Assembly (NCBI GenBank): GCA_900318685.1
Contig: ONLL01000009.1
Coordinates: forward strand, 1-64,000
Length of the DNA stretch: 64,000 nt
Origin: an uncultured Prevotellaceae bacterium
GTDB lineage: Bacteria; Bacteroidota; Bacteroidia; Bacteroidales; Bacteroidaceae
Direction: 5' to 3'
This document shows positions 7,730-17,513 of this stretch, one piece after another. The notes under the pieces are model-generated. The model was not told the DNA's origin. It saw only the letters and a program-made list of their open reading frames with translations, and did no database searches. Within the stretch, counting starts at the first letter, position 1. The number at the start of each line of letters is the position of its first letter. The position numbers and the translations under genes are program-made.

Positions 7730-9004
7730 TTAGGATTCTATTTTTATGGTACCAGCGACAGGCGGCAACTTCTTTGCCGACCGGCTGACGCTAAGAATGG
7801 CTCCGATATAGGCACAACTGACCAGCGTCGAGGTGCCGCCTTTCGACACAAGGGGCAGGGGCTGGCCTGTGACAGGGCCGATGTCGACAGCCACCATCAT
7901 ATTGATGGCAGCCTGAGCCACAAGGAGCACGGCAAGTCCCATGACAAGGAAAGCCGGGAAATTGTTCTCGCAGCGCCCCGCTATACGTGCCGCCCTGAAG
8001 AGCAGGATGATATAGAGGAACACCACGACTATGGCACCTATCAAGCCCATCTCCTCGATGATGATAGAGAAGATGAAGTCGGAGAAAGCCTGCGGAAGGT
8101 AGTCGCGCTCCACAGAGTTGCCCGGTCCCTTACCAACTATGCCTGCCGAAGCAATGGCAAAGTGGGAGTGAGCCACCTGGAAGTTGTCTCTCACGCTGTA
8201 GTCCTTGGGATTCTCAGGGCGGGAGGAATGATTGAGCAGACGATTGCGCCAGGTGGCAAACCTGTGGAACACCTTCGAGATAGTGCCCTCCTCCTCTGCC
8301 TGGTGGCTTACCTTCATCTCGGTAGTGACCACGGCAGTATCGTTCTGTTTCTCGTCATCGCTTCCGGCACTACCCAAGGTGAGCACCAGCGTGAGGAACA
8401 CACCCACGATGAGCACCAGCACGCCTGTCAGCTTTCCCAGCTGAGTCATCGGCACCCGGCCAATGAACATCATGATGAAGATGACTCCAAAGAGCAGGAC
8501 TGCCGTCGACAGGTTCTCGACACCTATCAGCATCACGGCAGGGATGACCAGCCAGAGGATGTATTTCATGGCCTTGGAGTCGGCACCAGAACCGTCCTCC
8601 AGCTGCATGGCACTAAGAATCTGGGCAGTAGCGAGCACCATCGTTCCCTTGGCCAGCTCCGACGGCTGGAAGGTGAAGCCCGGAAGCTGTATGACACGGT
8701 TGGCTCCATTGACATTCTCTCCGAAAGCCAATACCCAGAGCAACGTGGCAAACGACAAGATCAGGAACACGGGCGTCACCAACTTGAAATAACGGCAGGG
8801 AATATTGAGCGTCACGATGGTGATGATGATACCCACGATGACGGTACCTGCGTGGTAGATGATGGGTCCCATGAAGTTGTGGCTCTTATACGAGAGCGTG
8901 CTCGAAGCGGAAAACACTTCGATGATACTGATCAGGCAGAGGAAGAAGAATACCGTCCAGATGCCTTTGTCGCCCTTGAAAAGATTGCCTATTTTTTTAT
9001 TCAT
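7730..9004 (-). CDS. ftsW: Septal peptidoglycan polymerase FtsW (SEDS family)
   Basis: FtsW is the SEDS-family glycan polymerase that works with FtsI. The 424-residue multi-pass membrane protein carries SEDS landmarks such as LPGFTFQPSELAKG, AHSHFAIASAGIVGKGPGNS and the late PLPLVSKGGTSTLVSCAYIG. A hydrophilic stretch of about 50 residues (about 205-260, DDEKQNDTAVV... to ENPKDYSVRDN) enlarges the large periplasmic loop compared with proteobacterial FtsW. It starts about 50 bp after murD and ends 3 bp before murG. Confidence 0.96.
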   Translation of the reverse strand: MNKKIGNLFKGDKGIWTVFFFLCLISIIEVFSASSTLSYKSHNFMGPIIYHAGTVIVGIIITIVTLNIPCRYFKLVTPVFLILSFATLLWVLAFGENVNGANRVIQLPGFTFQPSELAKGTMVLATAQILSAMQLEDGSGADSKAMKYILWLVIPAVMLIGVENLSTAVLLFGVIFIMMFIGRVPMTQLGKLTGVLVLIVGVFLTLVLTLGSAGSDDEKQNDTAVVTTEMKVSHQAEEEGTISKVFHRFATWRNRLLNHSSRPENPKDYSVRDNFQVAHSHFAIASAGIVGKGPGNSVERDYLPQAFSDFIFSIIIEEMGLIGAIVVVFLYIILLFRAARIAGRCENNFPAFLVMGLAVLLVAQAAINMMVAVDIGPVTGQPLPLVSKGGTSTLVSCAYIGAILSVSRSAKKLPPVAGTIKIES

Positions 9005-9055
9005 GCTTTTTTCTTTCTTGCGGAGATTCTGGAAATGCCGGATATTCCGGATAAA

Positions 9056-10390
9056 CTAGAGATTCCTTACGAGCTCCTTGAACTGCTCGCCGCGGTCCTC
9101 CATATTCTTGAAGAGATCGAAGGAGGCGCAGCAGGGCGAGAGCAGCACCGTCTCGCCAGGTTGTGCCAGTTCGTAGCAAGCAGCCACACACTCACGCATG
9201 GAGTGGGTGTCGCGTACGGGGATGCCCAATGCGTCGAAGTTCTCATGAAGCTTGGCATTGTCGGCTCCCAGATAGACCAGAGCAGAACATTTCTCGCGGA
9301 TGAGTGGCTTGATGGGGTCGTAGTCGTTGCCCTTGTCCTTGCCACCAACGATGAGCACAACCTTGGTCCTCATCGAGTCGAGTGCATACCAGCATGCATC
9401 GACATTGGTAGCCTTCGAGTCGTTGACATACAGCACGCCACGTACCGTTGTCACACGCTCCAGCCGATGTTCCACACCTGGGAAGTCACTCAGCGACTGA
9501 CGGATCACCTCTTTCTTAATACCTGCAATGTTGCCCGCAATTCCAGCAGCCAGCGAATTGTAGATATTATGGCGACCCGTCAGGCTGAGAGCCTCCTGTT
9601 CCATGTTGAAAGGCTCGGGCTTCTCGATGACGTACTGCCCTGCCTCAATATATCCTATAGAGCCGCGCTCCTTCAGTTCGGAGAAGGGATATTGCACGGC
9701 TTTGATGTCGTATTTCTCAAGCTCCCGACGGATGACGGGATCATCGTTCCAGTAGATGAAGGCATCGTCCTTCGTCTGGTTCTGCACGATACGCATCTTC
9801 GCATCAACATAATTCTGCATCTCATAGTTGTAGCGGTCCAGATGGTCGGGCGTGATGTTTAGCAGAATGGCAATATTGGCGCGGAAATCATACATATTGT
9901 CGAGCTGGAAGGAAGACAGCTCGATGATATAATACTCATGGGGTTCCTCAGCCACCTGCAATGCCAGCGAGTGGCCGATGTTACCTGCCAGGCCTGCATC
10001 GTAGCCTGCAGTCTTGAAGATATGATAGATAAGACTGGTGGTGGTAGTCTTGCCGTTTGAACCCGTAATGCAGATCATCTTCGACGTGGTGTATCGACCG
10101 GCGAACTCAATCTCGCTGATGATGGGTATGCCTGCAGCCACAGCCTTACGTATGATGGGTGCCGTCTCGGGAATGCCCGGACTCTTGATGATCTCGTCAG
10201 CATTGAGAATCAGAGACTCAGTATGTCCTTCTTCTTCCCAGGCGATATGCCTGTCGTTGAGCATCTGCTGATAGCGGGGAGCAATCTTCGACATGTCGCT
10301 GACAAACACGTCGAATCCTTCCTTCTTAGCCAGCGCAGCAGCTCCTGCGCCACTCTCGCCGGCTCCAAGTACAACAATTCTTTTCTTCAT
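9056..10390 (-). CDS. murD: UDP-MurNAc-L-alanine--D-glutamate ligase
   Basis: MurD adds D-glutamate to UDP-MurNAc-L-Ala. The 444-residue protein shows VVLGAGESGAGAAALA at the N-terminal UDP site, the P-loop ITGSNGKTTTTS (108-119), the FQLDNMYDF block and C-terminal YVNDSKATNVDA, a MurD signature. The gene overlaps mraY by 4 bases. The short gap to ftsW contains a small array of GGAAATGCCGGATATTCCGG-type words. Confidence 0.98.
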   Translation of the reverse strand: MKKRIVVLGAGESGAGAAALAKKEGFDVFVSDMSKIAPRYQQMLNDRHIAWEEEGHTESLILNADEIIKSPGIPETAPIIRKAVAAGIPIISEIEFAGRYTTSKMICITGSNGKTTTTSLIYHIFKTAGYDAGLAGNIGHSLALQVAEEPHEYYIIELSSFQLDNMYDFRANIAILLNITPDHLDRYNYEMQNYVDAKMRIVQNQTKDDAFIYWNDDPVIRRELEKYDIKAVQYPFSELKERGSIGYIEAGQYVIEKPEPFNMEQEALSLTGRHNIYNSLAAGIAGNIAGIKKEVIRQSLSDFPGVEHRLERVTTVRGVLYVNDSKATNVDACWYALDSMRTKVVLIVGGKDKGNDYDPIKPLIREKCSALVYLGADNAKLHENFDALGIPVRDTHSMRECVAACYELAQPGETVLLSPCCASFDLFKNMEDRGEQFKELVRNL

Positions 10391-11658
10391 CTTATCTTCA
10401 AAGTTATGATGGTCATCGCTGCCAGGATAATGGTGACTATCCAGAAGCGGATGGTGATTTTCGACTCATGGAAAGGCCTGTGGGGCCATCCTTTCAATAC
10501 ATAATGCGAGGTGGCATCGAGCTGAGAGTCCAGTTTACGGAAAGTATCGTGAATGGGTGCAGCACGGAACACGCGGACACGCTTGCCCTGACGCTTCTTC
10601 AGCTTGAACCATTGCGTCTGAATGATAACGCTGAGACTCTCGACGAAGAAGATGCCACAGAGGATGGGCAGCAGCAGCTCCTTGTGGATAATGACAGCAC
10701 ATACGCCGATGATGCCTCCGATGGTGAGCGAACCTGTGTCGCCCATGAATATCTGTGCAGGATAGGCGTTGTACCACAGGAAACCGATCATTGCTCCCAC
10801 GAAAGCGCAGAGGAATATCACCAGCTCTTCGGAGTGCGGGATATACATGATGTCGAAATAGGAGGCATAGCCAATGTGCGACGACACATAGGCCAGTATT
10901 CCCAACGCCACGCCAATGATGGCTGAGTTGCCTGCACACATACCGTCCATTCCGTCGTTCAGGTTGGCTCCGTTGGAAACGGCCGTCACCACGAGGATAG
11001 TCATCAGGACGAACAAGATCCAGCCTGCTGCCACCTTATGCTTGCCTACGAACGACATCACGTCACTATAGCTCAGGTTATGGTGCTTGGTGAAAGGAAT
11101 CGTGGTTTGCAGCGACTTATGGGCTTCCGCCTCGTGGCTCACCACCTCGATCTTACCTTGCTGCGGCTCGCTGATATTCTCACGCATCACCACATCAGGA
11201 CTGAGGTAGAGCGTCAGTCCTACGATGAAGCCTATCGACACCTGACCAATAATCTTGTACTTGCCCTTCAGTCCTTCCTTATTCTTCCGGAAGATCTTGA
11301 TATAGTCGTCCATGAAGCCCAGGAACCCCAGCCAGACGGTAGTAATGACCATCAGGATGAGATAGACGTTGCGCATGCGTCCTAGCAGCAGCACGGGCAC
11401 CAGCAACGACACGATGATGATGATGCCTCCCATCGTGGGCACGCCCTTCTTCTCGACGCCAAAGGGATCGATAGACGGGTCGCGCTCCGTCTCGAAGAGT
11501 TTGCGACGCTTCATCCACTTGATGAAATGCTCGCCGAACCATGCGGAGATGACAAGAGAGAGGATGAGAGCCAGCAGCGCACGGAAGGAGATATAGCTCC
11601 AGAGATGCGCCCCGGGAATATGGTAGTTTTCCAAGAATCGGAAGAGATAGTACAACAT
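10387..11658 (-). CDS. mraY: Phospho-MurNAc-pentapeptide transferase MraY
   Basis: MraY transfers phospho-MurNAc-pentapeptide to undecaprenyl phosphate, making lipid I. The 423-residue multi-pass protein shows GGIIIIVSLLVPV, DDYIKIFRKNKEGL (catalytic Asp-Asp), ANLNDGMDGMCAG and GDTGSLTIGG. It is about 60 residues longer than E. coli MraY; the extra part is mainly a hydrophilic insert near residues 160-205 (ISEPQQGKIEVVSHEAEAHK...). A 34-bp iterated-word array lies between it and murE. Confidence 0.97.
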   Translation of the reverse strand: MLYYLFRFLENYHIPGAHLWSYISFRALLALILSLVISAWFGEHFIKWMKRRKLFETERDPSIDPFGVEKKGVPTMGGIIIIVSLLVPVLLLGRMRNVYLILMVITTVWLGFLGFMDDYIKIFRKNKEGLKGKYKIIGQVSIGFIVGLTLYLSPDVVMRENISEPQQGKIEVVSHEAEAHKSLQTTIPFTKHHNLSYSDVMSFVGKHKVAAGWILFVLMTILVVTAVSNGANLNDGMDGMCAGNSAIIGVALGILAYVSSHIGYASYFDIMYIPHSEELVIFLCAFVGAMIGFLWYNAYPAQIFMGDTGSLTIGGIIGVCAVIIHKELLLPILCGIFFVESLSVIIQTQWFKLKKRQGKRVRVFRAAPIHDTFRKLDSQLDATSHYVLKGWPHRPFHESKITIRFWIVTIILAAMTIITLKIR

Positions 11659-11660
11659 AT

Positions 11661-11694
11661 TTACTATTTTACTATTTCACTATTTTACTATTTA
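11661..11694. repeat. Iterated-word array between murE and mraY
   Basis: Repeats of TTACTATTT and TCACTATTT with a period of about 9 bp fill the murE-mraY gap. Confidence 0.7.
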
Positions 11695-11698
11695 TGAT

Positions 11699-13156
11699 CT
11701 AGGCCTCGCCGAAGATCTCTCTCACTATCTCGCGATCGTCGAAGTGATGCTTCACGCCTTTGATCTCCTGATAGTCCTCATGACCTTTTCCTGCAATGAG
11801 GATGACGTCGCCCTTCTGAGCCATCATCGTGGCAGTACGGATAGCCTCACGACGATCGACGATGCTGACAACCTTCTTCATCTGCTTGTTGTCAAGGCCT
11901 GCGAGCATATCATTGATGATGTCCTGCGGCTCCTCGAAACGGGGATTGTCGCTGGTGATGATGACCCGGTCGCTCTGTGCCACAGCTTCCTGAGCCATCA
12001 GGGGACGCTTGCCCTTGTCGCGATTGCCGCCCGCCCCGCATACGGTGATGACGTGGCCCTTACCTTGAAGCACCTCATGAATGGCTCGCAGCACATTCTC
12101 CAGAGCATCAGGCGTGTGGGCATAATCCACGATGGCTGTAAACCCTTCAGGCGAGTGGATGGGCTCCAGGCGTCCTGCCACACTCTTGAGAGTGCTCAGC
12201 ACCACCAGCACATCCTCGGGCTGCTGACCCAGCATCACCGCAGTAGCATAGACAGCCAGGAGGTTGCTCACATTGAACTTGCCAATGAACTGCACGCCCA
12301 CCTCGTGCCCGTCGATGTCGAGGTACATCCCTTCGAAATGACATTCTATCAGACGAGCCCGGAAGTCGCCCATAGAGCGCGTTGAATAGGTCTTGACAGT
12401 AGCCTTGGTGTTCTGCACCATGAAGAGGCCATTCTTGTCGTCGGCATTGGTGATGGCGAAACTTCCCTTGGGCAGCATGTCGAAGAATGCCTTCTTGGCA
12501 TTACGATAGTTCTCCACAGTCTTGTGATAATCCAGATGATCGCGGGTGAGGTTGGTGAAGATGCCTCCTGCGAACTTCAATCCACCGATGCGCTGTTGGG
12601 CGATGGCGTGACTCGAGCACTCCATAAAGGCATACTCGCATCCTTCATCCACCATCCTGCGCAGGAGACGGTTCAGCTCTACGGGGTCAGGAGTGGTGTG
12701 GCTGGCAGGGATAGGTTCGCCCTCGATGTAGTTGCACACCGTAGAGAGAAGGCCGCAACGATATCCAAGGCTGCGGAACAGATTATATAATAATGTGGCG
12801 ATAGTAGTCTTGCCGTTGGTGCCCGTCACGCCCACCAGCTTCAGCTTCTGAGTGGGATAACCCTGAAAAGCTGTTGCCACAGGACCGATGGCAGCCTCAG
12901 TAGAGTCAACCACCACGAATGTGGCCTTATCTGTGGGCACTCCCTCAGGAATATGCTCGCAAAGCACAGCCACAGCTCCCTGCTCCAGCGCCTTGCCCAC
13001 ATACTGGTGACCGTCGGTTTGTGTGCCAGGTATTGCCACAAACAGATGTCCCTCCTTTACGCGTCGAGAGTCGATGTCCACGTCGACAATCTCCACATCG
13101 GCGGAACCCTGAATGGCTCTCACCTGTATGTCTTTGATGATATCACTTAACTTCAT
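11699..13156 (-). CDS. murE: UDP-MurNAc-tripeptide synthetase MurE
   Basis: MurE adds the third amino acid of the stem peptide. The 485-residue protein has the P-loop [11 protein letters not shown] (112-122), the [18 protein letters not shown] block and the [13 protein letters not shown] motif. The C-terminal tetrad DNPR (about residue 404) is the signature for meso-diaminopimelate binding, so the product is probably the m-DAP tripeptide. It lies 21 bp downstream of ftsI. Confidence 0.98.
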   Translation of the reverse strand: MKLSDIIKDIQVRAIQGSADVEIVDVDIDSRRVKEGHLFVAIPGTQTDGHQYVGKALEQGAVAVLCEHIPEGVPTDKATFVVVDSTEAAIGPVATAFQGYPTQKLKLVGVTGTNGKTTIATLLYNLFRSLGYRCGLLSTVCNYIEGEPIPASHTTPDPVELNRLLRRMVDEGCEYAFMECSSHAIAQQRIGGLKFAGGIFTNLTRDHLDYHKTVENYRNAKKAFFDMLPKGSFAITNADDKNGLFMVQNTKATVKTYSTRSMGDFRARLIECHFEGMYLDIDGHEVGVQFIGKFNVSNLLAVYATAVMLGQQPEDVLVVLSTLKSVAGRLEPIHSPEGFTAIVDYAHTPDALENVLRAIHEVLQGKGHVITVCGAGGNRDKGKRPLMAQEAVAQSDRVIITSDNPRFEEPQDIINDMLAGLDNKQMKKVVSIVDRREAIRTATMMAQKGDVILIAGKGHEDYQEIKGVKHHFDDREIVREIFGEA

Positions 13157-13177
13157 ATCCTATTATTAATAATGTGT

Positions 13178-15349
13178 CTATCCTAAATGCAACTGGCACG
13201 TCATCCCGTGATGCAGGGAAGTGCCTGCAGGAATGCTCTGCTCCCTGACATTGCCCGTTCCGCTGACACGAACTCTCACGCCCATCTTCTCAAGCACGAA
13301 CACAGCATCGCGTGCTCCCATACCCATCACGTCAGGCATCACATCCTCCTCGGTCTCGACCTTGTCAAGTTTGACGCCGTTCTCTCCTTGATGAGCTATG
13401 CCCCACACAGGGTTGTTGCCTGTCTGTGCTGTTGCCCAGTTGCCGCTGGTGTTGATGCCTAGCTGTCCCAGCACATAGTCGGCGGCCTGCACATCGCCAT
13501 TCTTCACATCCGGCACAAACACAGAATGCTCGTCGCGTGCATTGGCAGCCACCTTGCGCACGCTGCCCGACATCACACCCTCAGCAATCTCGTGGAACAC
13601 CGATCCTGCCACAAGTCCGCCCGAAGCAGGTCCTGTGGTGGTCTTCACGCAGACGATGCACGAGTAGCGAGGCTTGTCGGCCGGGAAGAATCCACAGAAG
13701 CTGAGCCAGTGACAGCGCAGACCCGTATGATAGTTGTACTTGTCGTCCGACACCTGTGCCGTACCTGTCTTGCCTGCCACAGGGAAGGAGGTCGATCCAG
13801 CCCTCTTACCCAGTCCCTGACTGACCACGTGGGTGAGTACTGTCTGCATGGTCTTAATGGCTTCAGGACGTGCGATCTGCTCTTTCAGCACTACTGGCGG
13901 CAGATCCTCAATCACCTCGCCGTCCTTCTTCACGCTCTTGACGAACCTTGGCTGCACCAGCTTGCCGTCGTTGGCAATAGCATTGTAGAAAGCGAGCGTA
14001 TTGATGGGAGCTATCTGCGTCTCATAGCCGATACTCATCCACGCGAGTGTGGTCTTGCTCCAGTAATCGGCACGGTTGGTGGTCTTGGTGTCGGGATAGC
14101 GAATCCTAGGCGCACGATACTCGTTGAGAGGAATCTTCAGATCCTCGCCAATACCGACTCTGTAGAGCCCTTCGACATACTTCGTGGGATTGGTATAGTA
14201 GAAATGATCGATGACGTGACTCACGCCCACATTGCTACTCACCTCCAGCGCCCTTGCCACATTGATGTCGTGATAGCCTCCACGATACCAGTTGTGGTCC
14301 TTCATGTTGGCACCATGCATAGGCATCACGCCATTACCCGTGTGAATGACATAGCTGGTGTCGACAACGCCATCGTCGAGTGCCACGAGGATAGAAGCCG
14401 TCTTGAACACAGAGCCCGGCTCGCAACGATAACCCAGGGCGTTGTTCAAACGCTCGCGATAGACGCCGTCGCCACTTTTCTCCATATTCACGATGGCCTT
14501 CACATCGCCCGTCTGTACCTCCATCAAGATGGCCACACCCATCAGGTGGTTGCGCGCCTGAAGCTCCTTGAGCAGCGCCTGCTCGGCCAGATCCTGCATG
14601 CCTACGTCGAGCGTTGTCACCACATCAGCTCCGTCAACAGGCGGGGTGGTGGTGATATACACCATCTTGTTGCGCATCTTCTGCTTGTGGGCGATGCCAT
14701 ACGTACCCTTCAGCAGGGAGTCGAAGGCCAGCTCCACACCATAGCGGGCAGTATCGCGCGAGCCGATGGTGCGCTCAGCCAGCGAACCGAAAGGATGGCG
14801 ACGGGCAGGAAACTCCTTGCCCCAGAATCCGCCCTTGTTGCGAGGAAGATTGAAATAAGGCAGCTTCTTCACCTCGTTGAAGGTGACATAATCCACCTTT
14901 CCCTTCCACACGCGCCAGAAGCGTTTCTTCTCGTTAAAGCCTTTCATCAGATGCTCACGGAACTCTTCGGCCGACTTCTCAGGGAAGATGCGATGCAGAC
15001 CATCGCAGATGCTGTCGAGCTTCTCCACCCACAACTCATTGCGCTGGCGTACCCAAGCAGTATCTTCCGACCCGTCTCGCTGAAGTCCGGCACGGAAGTC
15101 GATGTACATCTCATATTCTGGAATGCTGCCTGCGAGCAGTTGGCCGTCGCAGCTGAGCACATTACCTCTATTGGGCTTCTTGATGCTGTCAGCGAGGTTC
15201 ACCTGGTTATTGGCCACTTCTTCCCACCATTCTTTCTCAGCAGTCATGATATAAGCGGCCTTCACAATCACCGCCACTCCAGCGAGTGCGAGGATCGTGG
15301 CCACAATCAGATAGCGGGGCAGCACCTTTTCCTTCTTGAACTTACTCAT
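13178..15349 (-). CDS. ftsI: Septal transpeptidase FtsI (PBP3-like) with PASTA domain
   Basis: This class B penicillin-binding protein cross-links septal peptidoglycan. The 723-residue protein has a short cytoplasmic N-terminus, one membrane anchor (about 13-36) and a dimerisation domain. The transpeptidase motifs are SVFK with catalytic S313 and K316, SSN in ALEVSSNVGVSHV, and KTGTAQV. A PASTA-like domain (PDVMGMGARDAVFVLEKMGV to the end) is fused at the C-terminus; proteobacterial FtsI lacks it. The dimerisation region is also long. ftsL lies just upstream and murE follows. Confidence 0.97.
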   Translation of the reverse strand: MSKFKKEKVLPRYLIVATILALAGVAVIVKAAYIMTAEKEWWEEVANNQVNLADSIKKPNRGNVLSCDGQLLAGSIPEYEMYIDFRAGLQRDGSEDTAWVRQRNELWVEKLDSICDGLHRIFPEKSAEEFREHLMKGFNEKKRFWRVWKGKVDYVTFNEVKKLPYFNLPRNKGGFWGKEFPARRHPFGSLAERTIGSRDTARYGVELAFDSLLKGTYGIAHKQKMRNKMVYITTTPPVDGADVVTTLDVGMQDLAEQALLKELQARNHLMGVAILMEVQTGDVKAIVNMEKSGDGVYRERLNNALGYRCEPGSVFKTASILVALDDGVVDTSYVIHTGNGVMPMHGANMKDHNWYRGGYHDINVARALEVSSNVGVSHVIDHFYYTNPTKYVEGLYRVGIGEDLKIPLNEYRAPRIRYPDTKTTNRADYWSKTTLAWMSIGYETQIAPINTLAFYNAIANDGKLVQPRFVKSVKKDGEVIEDLPPVVLKEQIARPEAIKTMQTVLTHVVSQGLGKRAGSTSFPVAGKTGTAQVSDDKYNYHTGLRCHWLSFCGFFPADKPRYSCIVCVKTTTGPASGGLVAGSVFHEIAEGVMSGSVRKVAANARDEHSVFVPDVKNGDVQAADYVLGQLGINTSGNWATAQTGNNPVWGIAHQGENGVKLDKVETEEDVMPDVMGMGARDAVFVLEKMGVRVRVSGTGNVREQSIPAGTSLHHGMTCQLHLG

Positions 15350-15372
15350 CTCGTCGTTTCCTTCCTCGTGTA

Positions 15373-15828
15373 TTATTTCTGCGGAACATCTATGATATAT
15401 GGCGGCTGGTCGGCCTTCTCCAGCGGAGAGATGCTGTCGAGGGCGCTCAGCATCCTCTGCACATTGCTCTGACGGCTCATGCGCGTGAGGTTACTCGAGC
15501 TGGACAGCGCCTCGAACTTGGCATTGACCAGATCCTTCTCCAGCTGGCTGATGTCGATGGCATCCTGCTGGCACTGATACCTGACAGCCACATAGGCCGT
15601 GGTGATGAGCACAATCAAGATGATGAGCCACGCCTGACGACGAACAAACGTCAAGAGGAACTCGCCGCCCAGGATGTCGGAGAGCCTCAGCGAGGCAGAA
15701 GGAGCCTCATCGCCCTCTTTTGCCTGCTGCCTGATTTTTTCCAGCGTCGACAAGTTGTTTTCGGCTGACTGCACTTCCTCAGTCATCTCCACAGCTTGTT
15801 CTTGGGGTTGTTCTTCGTTCTTAGCCAT
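15373..15828 (-). CDS. ftsL: FtsL-like cell division protein
   Basis: A 151-residue bitopic protein in the ftsL position between rsmH and ftsI. It has an acidic, Gln/Glu-rich cytoplasmic N-terminus of about 60 residues, one membrane segment (about 67-85, WLIILIVLITTAYVAVRY), then a predicted periplasmic coiled coil (DISQLEKDLVNAKFEALSSS). FtsL stabilises the FtsQLB complex and activates FtsWI. Sequence similarity in this family is weak; topology and position support the name. It is separated by 14 bp from rsmH. Confidence 0.85.
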   Translation of the reverse strand: MAKNEEQPQEQAVEMTEEVQSAENNLSTLEKIRQQAKEGDEAPSASLRLSDILGGEFLLTFVRRQAWLIILIVLITTAYVAVRYQCQQDAIDISQLEKDLVNAKFEALSSSSNLTRMSRQSNVQRMLSALDSISPLEKADQPPYIIDVPQK

Positions 15829-15842
15829 ATACTTTTCAATCT

Positions 15843-16754
15843 CTATATCTTTTCAGCAACACGGAGTTTGGCGCTCCTGCTGCGTGGGTTTCTTGCTATC
15901 TCCTCTTCCGAGGGCGTGATCACCTTGCCAATTGTCTTCAGCACCGCATTCGTGCGTCCGAAGAAATCCTGCTCCGTCCTGCCCTCTACGTTACCCGTGC
16001 GCATCACGTTCTTCACCAGACGATCTTCCAGCGAGTGGTATGTGATGACGCTCAACCTGCCACCAGGTTTGAGCAACTGACAGGCAGCAGCCAGCATCTC
16101 GCGCAGGGCATCCATCTCATGATTCACCTCCAGGCGAAGCGCCTGAAACAGCTTGGCCACCTCTTTCTTCTCGCGCTCACGATTGAAGAAGCGCTCCGTG
16201 ACCTGCATCAGCTGGGTTGTGGTGCTGATGGGTTGCTGCATCCTGCTTTTCACCAATGCCGACGCTATCTGACGAGCGTTGCGCAGTTCACCGTAGTAGT
16301 AGAGAATGTCGGCGAGCTGCTCTTCCGAATAGGTGTTCACCACTTCGGCAGCCGTAGCGCCTGCACGCTTGTTCATTCGCATATCCAGCGGAGCGTCGAA
16401 GCGGAAGGAGAATCCCCGCTCGGCATCGTCGAAGTGGTGTGACGAGACACCCAGGTCGGCCAGCAATCCGTCGATCTGCTCCACTCCCATGTAGCGCATC
16501 CAGTTCTTCAGGTAACGGAAGTTGGTCCTGATGAATGTGAAACGATCGTCGCCTATGATGTTCCGCTCGGCATCGGCATCCTGATCCAATCCGAAGAGCT
16601 GTCCGTCGTCACCCAGCCGTCGGAGGATTTCGCTGGAGTGGCCTCCTCCGCCAAAGGTCACGTCAACATAAACGCCGTCGGGCTGACAATTCAGCCCGTC
16701 GACACTGTCTTTGAGCAAGACAGGAACGTGATATATCTCGGCCTTTGTCGTCAT
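15843..16754 (-). CDS. rsmH: 16S rRNA m4C1402 methyltransferase RsmH (MraW)
   Basis: RsmH methylates N4 of C1402 in 16S rRNA with S-adenosylmethionine. The 303-residue protein begins with HVPVLLKDSVDGL and the SAM motif VDVTFGGGGHS, followed by DGLLADLGVSSHHFD and GFSFRFDAPLDMRMN. The C-terminal part has GGRLSVITYHSLEDRLVKN and RNPRSRSAKLRVAEK, both family signatures. It follows mraZ by 14 bp. Confidence 0.98.
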   Translation of the reverse strand: MTTKAEIYHVPVLLKDSVDGLNCQPDGVYVDVTFGGGGHSSEILRRLGDDGQLFGLDQDADAERNIIGDDRFTFIRTNFRYLKNWMRYMGVEQIDGLLADLGVSSHHFDDAERGFSFRFDAPLDMRMNKRAGATAAEVVNTYSEEQLADILYYYGELRNARQIASALVKSRMQQPISTTTQLMQVTERFFNREREKKEVAKLFQALRLEVNHEMDALREMLAAACQLLKPGGRLSVITYHSLEDRLVKNVMRTGNVEGRTEQDFFGRTNAVLKTIGKVITPSEEEIARNPRSRSAKLRVAEKI

Positions 16755-16768
16755 CTCCTGTCATTCGG

Positions 16769-17215
16769 TCATTGGTTAGCCATCAAGGCTTTTAGCTTCG
16801 CCGCGAAGTCCTGCTGCGACATGAACGGAGCCTCGGCTTTCTCTGCTGCCCAGATTTCTATCGTGTCGGTCAGGCCTATGAAACGTACTGTCTGCGCTAT
16901 CTCAGCCATTTGCAGGTAACGTTTGGGGATGAGGAAGCGGCCGTTACCGTCGAGCGTCAGAATCTCTGCCTCCTTCATATATTGGCGCAGCAGCATCTTT
17001 CCCTCGTCGTCCCATTCGCTGATGCGGGCACGCAGCGCATCGACGCGCTCGTTCCACACGCTCTCGGGATAAAGCACCAGACACTTCTGATGGATGTCCT
17101 TGCGCATGACCAGCGACTCCTCGCCCGATGCCTGGAGCACCTTGCGAAACGTCGAGGGGAGGAACACCCGTCCCTTCGTGTCAGTCTTTGCTTCGATATT
17201 TCCTAAAAATCTCAT
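16769..17215 (-). CDS. mraZ: Transcriptional regulator MraZ
   Basis: MraZ is a ring-forming AbrB-fold DNA-binding protein that controls the dcw operon. The 148-residue protein contains two SpoVT/AbrB-like repeats: GNIEAKTDTKGRVFLPSTFR (residues 5-24) and ILTLDGNGRFLIPKRYLQMA (about 91-110). It is the first gene of the cluster. Three 10-bp-spaced TGGGG-like repeats upstream of its promoter box look like its own operator. Confidence 0.96.
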   Translation of the reverse strand: MRFLGNIEAKTDTKGRVFLPSTFRKVLQASGEESLVMRKDIHQKCLVLYPESVWNERVDALRARISEWDDEGKMLLRQYMKEAEILTLDGNGRFLIPKRYLQMAEIAQTVRFIGLTDTIEIWAAEKAEAPFMSQQDFAAKLKALMANQ

Positions 17216-17246
17216 GCGCGTAAACGTTAGGTTTCATACTTCGGTT

Positions 17247-17290
17247 GCAAAGTTAATGGTTTTTCTCCACATTCCCCCACTTTTCCCCAT
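17247..17290 (-). promoter_or_regulatory. dcw promoter with MraZ-box repeats
   Basis: A minus-strand TAACTTTGC (17255-17247) serves as -7 box, with mraZ starting 32 bp downstream. Just upstream are three direct repeats in exact 10-bp register: ATGGGGAAAA (17290-17281), GTGGGGGAAT (17280-17271) and GTGGAGAAAA (17270-17261). MraZ of other bacteria binds TGGG-type repeats at 10-bp spacing, so this is very probably the autoregulatory operator. It covers the place where a -33 box would lie. Confidence 0.75.
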
Positions 17291-17479
17291 TTTTTTTCAA
17301 AAATATCTTCATTTTTTTGTTTTTTAGGGGTCTCCACCCTGCATTTTTACACATTCCTGCATTTTTGTGCAATGAATATTGTGGGCGTTGGTTTCGTCGG
17401 GCTTGCAATTGAATAGTAAAAAAAAATGTAAAATAGCACTTTTTTAGGCAAAAAAGCATCATATTTGAAAGAAAAGTGT

Positions 17480-17488
17480 TAATTTTGC
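17480..17488 (+). promoter_or_regulatory. -7 box upstream of glsA
   Basis: TAATTTTGC, 25 bp before the glsA ATG; the first base deviates from the commoner TAACTTTGC. No properly spaced TTTG -33 box is seen. The rest of the mraZ-glsA gap is AT-rich without other recognisable signals. Confidence 0.5.
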
Positions 17489-17513
17489 ACCTTGAAAGTT
17501 CATGTACTGACAA

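Noticed and set aside
7727-9862. 711-codon open frame on the plus strand opposite ftsW and murD
   Set aside because: It lies antisense to two clearly conserved genes; its His/Asp/Val-rich composition is that of a mirror frame of GC-biased coding DNA and it has no recognisable motif.
13526-15472. 648-codon open frame opposite ftsI
   Set aside because: Antisense shadow of the penicillin-binding protein gene, without motifs or promoter.
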